From Cyanidiococcus yangmingshanensis (taxonomy: Eukaryota; Rhodophyta; Bangiophyceae; Cyanidiales; Cyanidiaceae), in contig VWRR01000008.1 of NCBI GenBank assembly GCA_013995675.1, positions 558,001 to 622,000 on the forward strand: 64,000 nucleotides of DNA, given 5' to 3'. Below, piece by piece: positions 35,601 through 44,700 of the stretch. A program made the translations under genes and the position numbers. Under the pieces are notes generated by a model, which saw only the letters and a list, made by a program, of their open reading frames with translations, ran no database searches and was not told the origin of the DNA. Each line of letters opens with the position of its first letter. The first letter of the stretch is position 1.

Positions 35601-35895
35601 CTCGAATGCAACAACAAGGGCAACGGTGGAGATAGGATCGAGTCCCAGGACGCGAGCCGCGAATGCCCTCGCTCCAGACCTGGCGATGCGTGTCATCGAG
35701 GAGGCGGTCCCGAACGGGAACCGATCTTTTAGGGACAAAGTAGCCGTTGCTGTACAAGATGGTTTACAGTTGGACACGACCTTCATGGCGGCCTTGGCGT
35801 CGTTGCTGGCCAGGGCGCAGGCGCTCGCGTTACGGAAGCTAGGTTGGGAGACGTCCTCATCGGTCTCCGAGGATGCCGACCAGGACGAAGCGTAA
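32657..35895 (+). CDS. AlaRS: Alanyl-tRNA synthetase, one frame break before the C-Ala domain
   Basis: Class II synthetase that charges tRNA-Ala and edits Ser/Gly mischarging. The catalytic domain starts VRQTFIDYFVERGHVFVPSS and shows motif 1/2 segments LLFTNAGMNQFKPLFLG, ACNTQKCVRAGGKHNDLDD and FFEMLGNWSFGDYF, then DTGMGLERLCAILQG (motif 3). The tRNA-recognition region contains GAVPSNEGRGYVLRRILRRA. The editing domain has the zinc-binding HTATHILNWA and CGGTHLQRTGE (C-x3-H type) motifs. The C-terminal C-Ala domain, with the glycine-rich motif GGGKADSARGS, lies in another frame from about 35320 to 35895. The break is within about 35283-35319 and has the opposite polarity to all others here (one base missing, or two extra). 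ATG 32657 was chosen because upstream frame lacks ATG. The N-terminus is short, so dual use by cytosol and organelles would need alternative starts. Confidence 0.93.
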
Positions 35896-35945
35896 GCTCG
35901 TTTGGTAAGTTTTTGTGTCAGTGATTAGGTAGGCGTGACGAGGGT

Positions 35946-36758
35946 ATGGTTTGGGGTGGTTGCGTCTGGGTTTTGCCGCCGCTTTCGGCGGGTGCGTCTG
36001 GGGCGAGCCTTGCTCTGGACCTCGGGCCAGGCGTTATTCATTTATGGCGTCTCTGCTGGTCTGGCGTACAACTTCCGGTAAACTGGTTGAGTGAATCAGA
36101 GCGTGTCTATGCGTCGCAGTTGCGATCATGGCGACGACAGCGTGAGTTTTGCGCCTGTCGAGCGGCGTGGCGCGCTGTTCTCGCGCGTTTCTATGTCCCT
36201 GGCGGGCTGTCGCCAGCCGAGCTTGCGCTGGGCACGGCTGCACACGGAAAGCCGTATTTGTTGAACGGGTGCGTGAGCTGGAATGCATCTCATACCAAGG
36301 ACTGGGCTGTGCTTGCCGTTACAAACGCTGCCTACGCCATCGGTTGTGATGTGGAGCGCCTCGATCGCCGTATACGTGCGCCGGAGGCGCTCGCGAAGCG
36401 ACTCGGCTTGATGCCGAGCTCAGATGGAGTTGGTGCGCCAGCCAACGGGTCCTTGTCGCGGCAGGTACTAGCTTATTGGAGCGAGCGTGAAGCGGTCGCC
36501 AAAGCGCTCGGTACTGGCCTTGGACGACTGTCGACGACATGGCCGCGCTCGTTGGAGTCGCTTCAGATCGTGACGATCCCGGTGGTTCCCGACCAGGTGC
36601 TCGCTACAGTGGCGAGCTCCGACACCTGGACCGTGCAACGAATCGAGACGTTTGCACTAGACCATTTGACCCTGAATGAGTGGTCTTCTTTAGGTCGCGC
36701 TCGTCCGCCTGATGTAGGTCAGCAACTCGATGCGGCAGTCTGCACCGAGTGCGAATGA
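35946..36758 (+). CDS. 4'-phosphopantetheinyl transferase (Sfp/AASDHPPT type)
   Basis: A 270-residue enzyme that moves phosphopantetheine from CoA to a serine of acyl carrier or similar proteins. Motifs are SWNASHTKDWAVLAV (P2-like), IGCDVERLDRR with the Mg2+ ligands D135 and E137, and YWSEREAVAKALGTGLG with E182 and K186 (the W-x3-E-A-x2-K-A box). The two-lobed length fits the Sfp/HetI/AASDHPPT group, not the short AcpS group. The start ATG at 35946 is 50 bp after the AlaRS stop on the same strand. The likely targets in an alga are mitochondrial and plastid acyl carrier proteins, and possibly aminoadipate reductase; this is inference. An intervening low-similarity segment near residues 145-165 is longer than in bacteria. 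Confidence 0.9.
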   Translation: MVWGGCVWVLPPLSAGASGASLALDLGPGVIHLWRLCWSGVQLPVNWLSESERVYASQLRSWRRQREFCACRAAWRAVLARFYVPGGLSPAELALGTAAHGKPYLLNGCVSWNASHTKDWAVLAVTNAAYAIGCDVERLDRRIRAPEALAKRLGLMPSSDGVGAPANGSLSRQVLAYWSEREAVAKALGTGLGRLSTTWPRSLESLQIVTIPVVPDQVLATVASSDTWTVQRIETFALDHLTLNEWSSLGRARPPDVGQQLDAAVCTECE

Positions 36759-36935
36759 TCGCGACGAGCGTGCCGTCTCGCTTGCCTGCATAGAACATGT
36801 CGTTGCATTTCGCTGCAATCGTTTGTGACGGACCAGTTACGGTACACTCGAGGCGAATCGCTAGGGCTAGCAATCGAGGCACTTGACAAAGTGAAGGATA
36901 TGGAGTCGTTGACCATATTTGAGCGCGCGCCCTGT

Positions 36936-39900
36936 TTATGTTGCTGGACGTTGCGTTGAACTGTAGCCGGAAATGCGAACGGTAATCGCATGAACAGCTG
37001 AATCATCGCCGTCGTTGTCGTTGTCGTTGTCGTCATCGTCGTCCGGTGCGGTGAACGAGGTATCTTGTTCGGAGGTGTCTTGGTCCTCGTCGAGAGGATC
37101 GTCTTCGTCTGATGGCGTTCGCAGCATGCTCGTATCGGTCTCGGCCAAGGAGTCTGCTGCAGCATGGAGCCCACGCCCTTGCGTCAATCGTAACGATCGA
37201 GAGGAAGGCACACCGCTGTCCTTGGTGAGACGCGCGTTCGCTGGCGGACGACCTCGCCGACGACCTGGAGGACGACCACGCGGACGCGGACCGTTTGCTC
37301 GACTTGTTGGTAGGTGACCTCGACTAGATCCTGCAGCATGATCGCGAGCAGGGATCGCCACCTCGTCGGGGTCACTGGTACTGACTTGATCGAGACCGTT
37401 CATCTCTATCTGCTGCGCCGATGAATCGGCAAGCGACGAGCTCTCCGGAGTGATCTCATCAGGGTTCAGACCGCGAAGTAGACGCCGTTTTCGTCGCACT
37501 GTCTCTTGGTAACGCATCCGTTTGAGTTCTTTTCGTCGCCGACGTTCCCGGATGGCGCGTTCAAACTCATCAGCCGTCTTGCCTCGCTCCAGCAGACGGA
37601 GCCATTCGCCCTCGGTGAGACCATCGTCATAGAGCACTGTTCGAGCGCGAGCAGCCCGTCGACGCCGCGAACCTGTCTCGAGCGATGCTGTCTCGTCGCC
37701 CTCGCTACCGCTGCGTCGCGCTCCACGCTCCACACCAGACACAGGACCATCTGCAGCGGCACCTTGATCCTCGTCGTTCTGACGGACCCAGTCGGGCAGT
37801 TCGTTCTCATCCGTTAAAAGGGGTGGAAAGAGCGCTGTCTGGTTTCGTCGCTCCGCATCAATGCGTTCAAAGAGCTCCAACTCACCCTCTGTGCGAGCGA
37901 GAAGCTCGTTCAGGGTCTCGTCGTCGGGGACATCGGCAGCGGCCTCGTTACCCTCCTGTTGACGCAGGAGCTCCTCGAGCATTGCTCGTCGCTCCTGGTC
38001 GGTGGCTTTTTGATTGAACTTGCCTGCCTGGATGACCTGTCGATCCATATTCAGCTTGCGATTTGCCTCTGCAAGGATACGCTCCTCTACGGTGTCGGCA
38101 CAAATGAGCCGAAAGACGCGCACCTCGTTCCGTTGACCGATACGATGTGCTCGGTCCTGAGCTTGCAGATCCGCTTGTGGGTTCCAGTCCGAGTCGAAGA
38201 GGATCACGGTATCGGCAGTCTGGAGGTTCAGGCCCAGGCCACCGGCACGCGTCGAGAGCATAAACAGGAAAATATCATTATCGGGAGCATTGAAGAGTTC
38301 CAACATTTCGTGACGCTCCTCGGCCTTGGTGCTCCCGTCCAGGCGCAGGTAGCTAAAGTTGCGAAGCTTACAGAAATCCTCCAAAACGTCCAGCAGGATG
38401 GTCATTTGACTGAAGAGGAGTACGCGATGGCCCGACTGCCGCAGTTTGGGGAGCATCCGGTCCAGCAGCTCGAACTTACCGGAGACGCGTACAATCCATA
38501 GCGGATCAAGGGCAGCAACCTCTTCCCAGTCATAGAAAAGATAGGGATGGTTGCAGACCTTTTTCAGTTGCATGACCACGTTGTTGAAGAGGCGCGGCTT
38601 GCCACCAGCGTTCAAAACCACACCAATGTTACTCTTCGCTTGGCGATAGAGAATCTTTTGCCAGATAGAGAGGTCGCAACGCAGCACGTGTTCGCGCTTC
38701 TCGGGCAGCTGATCCTCAACATCCGTTTTCAAACGACGCAACAGAAACGGACGGAGTACGTGGTGCAGTCGATTGATGATGAGCAGCATCTCCTCCTCTG
38801 TGAGCTCCGGGTGATCGCTCGTGCCTAGGCTCTGAAACGGTGTGCTGAACCAGGACTCGAATGTATCGACGCTGCTAAAGATATTTGGCAAGAGAAAGTT
38901 CAACAGTGCCCACAACTCGGTTAAATTGTTCTGCAGCGGGGTACCCGTAAGCAGCAGACGATTTCGTGAGCGGTACTTGACACCGAGCGTCATGGCCAGT
39001 CGACAGTGTGCGTTCTTCATCCGATGACCCTCGTCGACGATGATATACTTCCAGAAAATCCGGGAGAGCGCTCGCTGATCACGAACACAGTACTCGTAGG
39101 TGGTCAGCAGCACATGATACCGACCAGAGGCCATTTCATATTGCTGAATCATCCGACGAGCGCTCTTGTCACCACGATATACCACCATTTTCATATGTGG
39201 TGCCCAGGTGCGAAATTCGCGAACCCAATTACTGAGCGTGCTGAGTGGAACGACAATGAGGTGCGGCCCCTGAACCTCCTTGTACTCCATCAGGTACGCC
39301 AGCAGCGCAATGGTCTGAATGGTCTTTCCTAGACCCATCTCATCGGCAAGGATGCCGTTCAGGTTGTTATTATAGAGGGAGACCATCCACTGGAGACCCT
39401 CGATCTGGTACGGCTTGAGTTGGCCACCCCGAAGAGAGCTAGGCTGCTGGTCCACCAGTTCACCAATCGAGTGCGTCAGTTGGTAGTATTCTTCTCGTCG
39501 CCGTCGCATCGCATCGAGCATGTTCTTGGCCGGGGCTTGATCCTCATCCTCATCCTCTTCCTCTTCATCGATCTCAGGCGACTCTCTTGAATCGTTCTTC
39601 ATTCGACGCTCCTGTTCCCGTAATTGTCGACGTTGGGCAACTTGAGCCTTGCGCGTCGCCTCGCGCGCTTTGAGCCCAACCAGGCCTTGCGCGTCGACGG
39701 CTTCGTTCACACCGACGAGATCCTTTTGAGCCTGCACTTTGGTAGAGATCAGAGACAAATAATTTTCCGTCTGGCGAAGTACTTCCATGATGCGACTATT
39801 CTTGGTTGCATCCAGCATCCGCAGGTATGCCTCCTCGTCATTTGCACGCAATGCCCGAATTCTTTCCTGTTCCTCTCGTCGCGCACGTCGCTCTTCCTCC

Positions 39901-41054
39901 CGCATTCGGTCACGAAAGTACTTGTGTATCGCCCTGTTCAGCGCTTGGCGCTCCTGATTCACCTGTGCGCGAACATCACGGAAGGTCTTGCCATGCCCCA
40001 ACAGACTCTCCAGGTAGCGAACATGACGAGCACGGCGGCGCTCCTCCTGTTCGGCTCGATGACGTTGATACGCAAGTTTCTCATTTTCGCGTTGGCGCGC
40101 TGCTCGTCTGCTAGCCGCCAATAGTGCTCCAGTCTCTGTGACTTCACTGGTGATGCCGTACTCTGCGAGCAAATCTCGTCGTTGGCGATAATGCACCGCG
40201 ATGGCTTCCGTCTTGACGGGCGCCACCAACAGATACATTTCGTTCAAAAGAGCGCGCCGGAGATTCCTCTGAATCTGGTGCAGACGTAACGCTCGTCGCT
40301 CAATATCTCGCTTCGTATCCCGCTTTGTCTGTATGGTTTCGTCTGTTAGCGCTTTGATTCGTTCCTCCAAACGATGTACAACACGTTGCTCGTACTGCTG
40401 CACAGCATCCAGCCACGCTTCCAGTGCTTCATGCTCTGTTTCTGTCCATTGGTCCAGGTCGAACGTCAACCCATCACCTTCGCAAAGTTTCGCAACCACC
40501 CAGGGGGGTAGCTCAAACTGTTCCTGGTCTGAGTCGACCTCACCGAGGGCAGCCAAATAGCGCCCCATACTCTGTTCGATCGTGACACCACGACCAGCAA
40601 GACGAACTGCCTGAAGCGCGGTTCGAACCAAGCGCGCCTCACCCGCAGGGTACCGCTCGTGCTCGGCATCATGCTTGGCCGTCTGGTGCAAAGCCGCCAC
40701 CGGAGAGACGCGTTGCGCTTTGGGGAACACCGAGGTGTTCGAACGTCCTCCGCTGGCCAGAGGCGACACACCCTCCGTTGACATCACCGCCTCAGAATCG
40801 TGATGAACGCCATATTTTTCCTGTAAAAAACGCTCCCAGTCTTGAACGCCACATAGATCTGCTATTTTTCGCAGGCATTCTTGTAGCGACGCCTCCTGCG
40901 ACGCCTCTGAGCGTTGCTCGCAAAGCGCGCGAACGCTCTTGGCCAGCGCCCATAGGTTCGGTTCTCCAGACGACGACCTTGTTCCCGAACACTCCAGACC
41001 GCTTTTTGATTCATCGAACCGATTGAATGGCTTCAGTTGCCCATCGAGATCCAT
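36936..41054 (-). CDS. BRM/SNF2-type SWI/SNF chromatin-remodelling ATPase
   Basis: A 1372-residue intact frame. The order is: variable N-terminus; coiled, charged region with an HSA domain (RRARHVRYLESLLGHGKTF onwards); SNF2 helicase lobe 1 with Walker A in NGILADEMGLGKTIQTIAL and the DEGHRMKN box; helicase lobe 2 with RAGGLGLNLQTADTVI and QAQDRAHRIGQRNEV; a SnAC domain (ILAEANRKLNMDRQVIQAGK); and an Asp/Ser-rich tail with AT-hooks (PRGRPPGRRRGRPP). The sequence around YNNNLNGILADEMG is nearly that of human BRG1. It slides or ejects nucleosomes as the motor of SWI/SNF. No bromodomain is present; the AT-hooks may replace it. The extreme C-terminus has an Asp/Asn run encoded by a trinucleotide tract. 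The ARID protein at 20.7-23.0 kb is a candidate partner. Confidence 0.95.
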   Translation of the reverse strand: MDLDGQLKPFNRFDESKSGLECSGTRSSSGEPNLWALAKSVRALCEQRSEASQEASLQECLRKIADLCGVQDWERFLQEKYGVHHDSEAVMSTEGVSPLASGGRSNTSVFPKAQRVSPVAALHQTAKHDAEHERYPAGEARLVRTALQAVRLAGRGVTIEQSMGRYLAALGEVDSDQEQFELPPWVVAKLCEGDGLTFDLDQWTETEHEALEAWLDAVQQYEQRVVHRLEERIKALTDETIQTKRDTKRDIERRALRLHQIQRNLRRALLNEMYLLVAPVKTEAIAVHYRQRRDLLAEYGITSEVTETGALLAASRRAARQRENEKLAYQRHRAEQEERRRARHVRYLESLLGHGKTFRDVRAQVNQERQALNRAIHKYFRDRMREEERRARREEQERIRALRANDEEAYLRMLDATKNSRIMEVLRQTENYLSLISTKVQAQKDLVGVNEAVDAQGLVGLKAREATRKAQVAQRRQLREQERRMKNDSRESPEIDEEEEDEDEDQAPAKNMLDAMRRRREEYYQLTHSIGELVDQQPSSLRGGQLKPYQIEGLQWMVSLYNNNLNGILADEMGLGKTIQTIALLAYLMEYKEVQGPHLIVVPLSTLSNWVREFRTWAPHMKMVVYRGDKSARRMIQQYEMASGRYHVLLTTYEYCVRDQRALSRIFWKYIIVDEGHRMKNAHCRLAMTLGVKYRSRNRLLLTGTPLQNNLTELWALLNFLLPNIFSSVDTFESWFSTPFQSLGTSDHPELTEEEMLLIINRLHHVLRPFLLRRLKTDVEDQLPEKREHVLRCDLSIWQKILYRQAKSNIGVVLNAGGKPRLFNNVVMQLKKVCNHPYLFYDWEEVAALDPLWIVRVSGKFELLDRMLPKLRQSGHRVLLFSQMTILLDVLEDFCKLRNFSYLRLDGSTKAEERHEMLELFNAPDNDIFLFMLSTRAGGLGLNLQTADTVILFDSDWNPQADLQAQDRAHRIGQRNEVRVFRLICADTVEERILAEANRKLNMDRQVIQAGKFNQKATDQERRAMLEELLRQQEGNEAAADVPDDETLNELLARTEGELELFERIDAERRNQTALFPPLLTDENELPDWVRQNDEDQGAAADGPVSGVERGARRSGSEGDETASLETGSRRRRAARARTVLYDDGLTEGEWLRLLERGKTADEFERAIRERRRRKELKRMRYQETVRRKRRLLRGLNPDEITPESSSLADSSAQQIEMNGLDQVSTSDPDEVAIPARDHAAGSSRGHLPTSRANGPRPRGRPPGRRRGRPPANARLTKDSGVPSSRSLRLTQGRGLHAAADSLAETDTSMLRTPSDEDDPLDEDQDTSEQDTSFTAPDDDDDNDNDNDGDDSAVHAITVRISGYSSTQRPAT

Positions 41055-41721
41055 GATGTCACAGTGGGACCACTTTCCGTGCAGCCTGTAGAAAGACAGG
41101 CGAAACCTGGACGTGTCTATCGAGTCCAGCTGTGGTGGTAGGCCGTAGGGTTCCTATCACACTGGAGGAATTTCCTTTATACATCAAGGCATAGGGCATC
41201 GATCGACCATTCGTCCATGAAAGGCATCATCAGTGGATAGTGGACGATCGGGAATTCCCTTGGGGACCGATACCCTTCCCTGATTGGTTAAGGAATCGAT
41301 CCATTCGGCTTGAGCGCCAGCCTGCTTGTCCATTCATGGATTTAGATCGATCTTCGGCTTGAGCGCCAGGCTGCTTGTCCATTCATGGATCAGACATTCC
41401 CTTGGGGACCGATACCCTTCCCTGATTGGTTAGGGAATCGATCCATTCGGCTTGAGCGCCAGCCTGCTTGTTATCGGCCAAAAGGGTGGCCGACGCGTGT
41501 TTTGTGGTGGGCACGCGTCGACGACCATCATGAGTGCTTTGATCAACGCTTTCCTCTTCGTTGTGCTTGCTTCCTGAACCCCGTTCCATTGATACTTTTT
41601 CTTGTTTACTGGTTGTGAGACAAGCCAGGATTAAGTGACGGTATTCGATATTGGGCTAGGTGTTTGGCTGGCGTTGCACTTTGTAGACGAACAGGCGTCC
41701 TTGGCGAGCAGGCTTGTGGGC
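41055..41721. other. Intergenic, divergent promoters, contains direct repeats
   Basis: This lies between the SNF2 ATPase (-) and the starch synthase (+). The middle part is the direct repeat listed at 41254-41471. The frame of the starch synthase is open from a GTG at 41635, but the first ATG is 41722. No RNA gene was seen. Confidence 0.5.
41254..41471. repeat. 142-bp period direct repeat with a partial third copy
   Basis: Two nearly identical copies of a 76-bp element occur at 41254-41329 and 41396-41471, each running from attcccttggggaccgat to cgccagcctgcttgt. Between them, 41353-41390 repeats 41304-41341 (ttcggcttgagcgccag and onwards) with one mismatch, so a 38-bp sub-unit occurs in tandem. 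The copies differ by only one or two bases, which suggests recent duplication. They lie 250-470 bp upstream of the starch synthase start and could hold its regulatory sites; that is inference. Confidence 0.85.
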
Positions 41722-44700
41722 ATGCGTCAGGCGACGACGAGTCGCAAGAGTCGTCATTTTGGTGCTGCTCCGGGTGACCCAATGATTGGTGCTGGTTCCG
41801 AGGTCAATGTATTGCCTCAGCGATCGCAACTCTCTCAAGGCTCGCCAGTGGTCTGCAAGCGCTGGCCGGAATGGCTTCCAGGTCTGGCTTCGCTTGTCGA
41901 CGAGCAGCCCGTGCAAGACGTCCTCGATCAGGTACAGCAGCTTCTTTTACAAAGAAGCACTTGGGTATCCTACGACGACGGCAGTGTAGAGTCAGAGTCT
42001 GGACCTAGTGCTGGGCGTGTACCTTCGCCTTATTCTCCGGCTGGCTGGGAGCGGTTACAGACGCTCTTGGAGACTGAAAAGGCGCTCGTATCGGCGCTCG
42101 GCCATGGTAGTGACGACGTACGTGATCGAGCAGTCGTGCTGCTGAATGTGCTATATGACGGGCACCCGCTCCAACTGGCCGGTGATGCACTCCCCGTGGT
42201 TGTCGTATGCGTCGGTGAGCCGGCCACGGTTTGTATTCCGTTTGCAAGCGAAACTGATCGCGAGGCCTTCGACCCCAGTCAAGCGGTGTTGCGTCTCTTT
42301 CGACCGTGGCCAGCGAGACGCAAGCTCAGTCGGGGACGTTCTCGAAGTCTATCCACCAAAAGCGCTTCGAGTCCGCCTCGAGCGCCCAATGGTCGTCGAG
42401 TTGGGGCCTCGGAACTCGACACGTTGCCGGAGAGGTCGTCGAACGAACTCGCAGGGCCAGTCCGCAACGTTTCGCCGACGTTGCGCGAAGACCGTCGTAC
42501 AGACTGGTCACCAGCGAGCGAACAGGAGCTACCCACAGGGACGCAGTCACTCTGGGCTGCTTGTCATGGGCACTGGCAGAGCTACCCAATCTCGATAGAG
42601 GGCGAGTGCATCCTGGTTCATTTGGATGACCTAGAGCAGCCCGGTTTCTATGACTGGTATATCGCTCGCGCTTCGAAGGGAGTCGCTTCACCGCAGCTGG
42701 TGACGCACCCAGTGGTCTACGCAGAGGTCCCTGGTGTCGACTTTCGGCGCCTCCGAGGCCGCTTCATTGTGCAGCCACGTGAAGCACGAGCGCATCGCCT
42801 CTACGAGTTGCCAGTCGATCAGGTGGGTGCTTGCTGGGACCCCTCGACAGGTGCGCTGCTCTCACGTGGCTCTTTCGAGGCCGTGCGCGAGCGCTTACCC
42901 CAACTCGCTGCCGACGGCATCACTGGTGTCTACGTCAGTGGCTGCCTAGAACGCCGACTGGACGAGCGAGAGCCCACTCCGCATACTGTTGTTGATCGAG
43001 CGATGCCAGCGACGATTCTTGGCGGGGTCGCCAAGTTCCAACGGATGTGTGCGGAAGCTCGTCGGCTCAACTTGACCACCATTGTGGACTGTCTGGATCG
43101 AGTGTCGCTGGCTCGTGCTCATCGACGCTATCGTCGCATCGGTTTCGTGCGCATTGTGGATCCCAAACGGCATGTACCTGCTTTACCACATCCGGGAACG
43201 GACTGCCACCACGTGCAGTGGGAGGATACAGCCTTGTTGAATTATCGGCGGGTAGAGAGTTGGTACTCACTGATTGAGGATATTGCGCAGATGACCACGG
43301 AGCATGGAGCAGGCGGCGTCCGTCTCGACAATGCGCAATGTATGCCGTGTCTGCTGGTACCAGATATCGTTGAACTGGGCCGAGTCGACAACGATGGCAT
43401 TGCACACTACGACGATGAGGAGAAAGCGTTTGGTGATGTGGTCATGGCGAATGCCGAAGGTGGCTACTGGAAGACCGATGCAGCGATCGATGGCTATCCA
43501 AATCCGTTGCTGATGAAACTGACCCGCGAGCTATGGCTTCTGAACCCGTCCTTCCTTGTACTTGGTGAGTCGCATTTTCATCGGGAACGAAATCTTATCG
43601 TTAGCGGCCTTGTACCCCATACGCTTCGGGTGGCGACCATTCTCGCTGGGATTTCCGGCAAGTCACTACGTCGTGATGGCTCGGTTCGAGCACTCGGCGA
43701 GAACAAATGTCCCACAGTGGATTTCATCGCTCGTCTATATCGCAATGATGCCCATGCCATCCCGCCAGGAGCACTGATGGTTGGCGGGACTTGCTCCGAT
43801 ACCTCACCCTATCCTAGTGTGCTCTACGGACGTCGTTCCTGGATTGCCGTTGATCTGCTCTGTTTTCTTCCCGATATCCCTCTGCTGCTGCTTGGTGAGG
43901 AGGAGGGTCGTGCCTACCGCATCAATATGGCATCGGTATCGCGCGAGGTCGACCCGGAAACCAACCTGGAGCTGGAGGTGCCCAAGTCACCGCGTCTGGC
44001 AGGTCATGGCCTTCCACGAGGGGCCAGTCTCGCCACCGGAATGAGTATGCTCCATCTGCAACCGAGCAATATCAGCGACTCACGACGGATGAAGCGCTCT
44101 GGCTCTCGAGAAACCGGTTTGGCTCGACTCTCGAGTACAACGCTGTTGACGCGAACATCACCGAGTCGACGTCCGAGCCCCAGCAGTGTCTCGCCTGCAG
44201 CCACGGCGATGGTCCGCTCGCGCTCATCCGAGGACATGCTCAAGTTATCGATTCGTTCCGTCTCCGCAGAGGATATTCGACAGCTCGACAAGGCCGAGGA
44301 GGACCTACGACGAGAGATAGGTCCCTTCGAAGGCTACGATATTCGCCAGATTCGCGGTCACTATGAGCATCGTCTTCGACTGCGGGCATCGTATGACGCG
44401 TTACGCGAGGGACAGATGGTGGCACTTGTGGTTCGAGAGCATGCCAAGTACCAGGTGTTGGCATTCGCACGCTTCACCTTGAAACAAATCGTGCTTGTGT
44501 TGATCAATGTCCGAGGCAGTCATGATGGTGCACCGTTTGCAAACTCCGTCGAGACAACGGTGGACTTGCGGCCCTTGGCTGAAGCGCTCGTCTCTGCCGG
44601 GTTTCGTAACGGATGCACCTACTTTGGTCGCTGGGATCAGGTTGTGGAACTCTGTGACTGTTTCACGGGTACGCGTGATTCGTCGCGCTATGCCTTTGAG

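Noticed and set aside
37959-38501. 180-codon plus-strand frame inside the SWI/SNF ATPase
   Set aside because: It is the antisense shadow of the conserved helicase domain.
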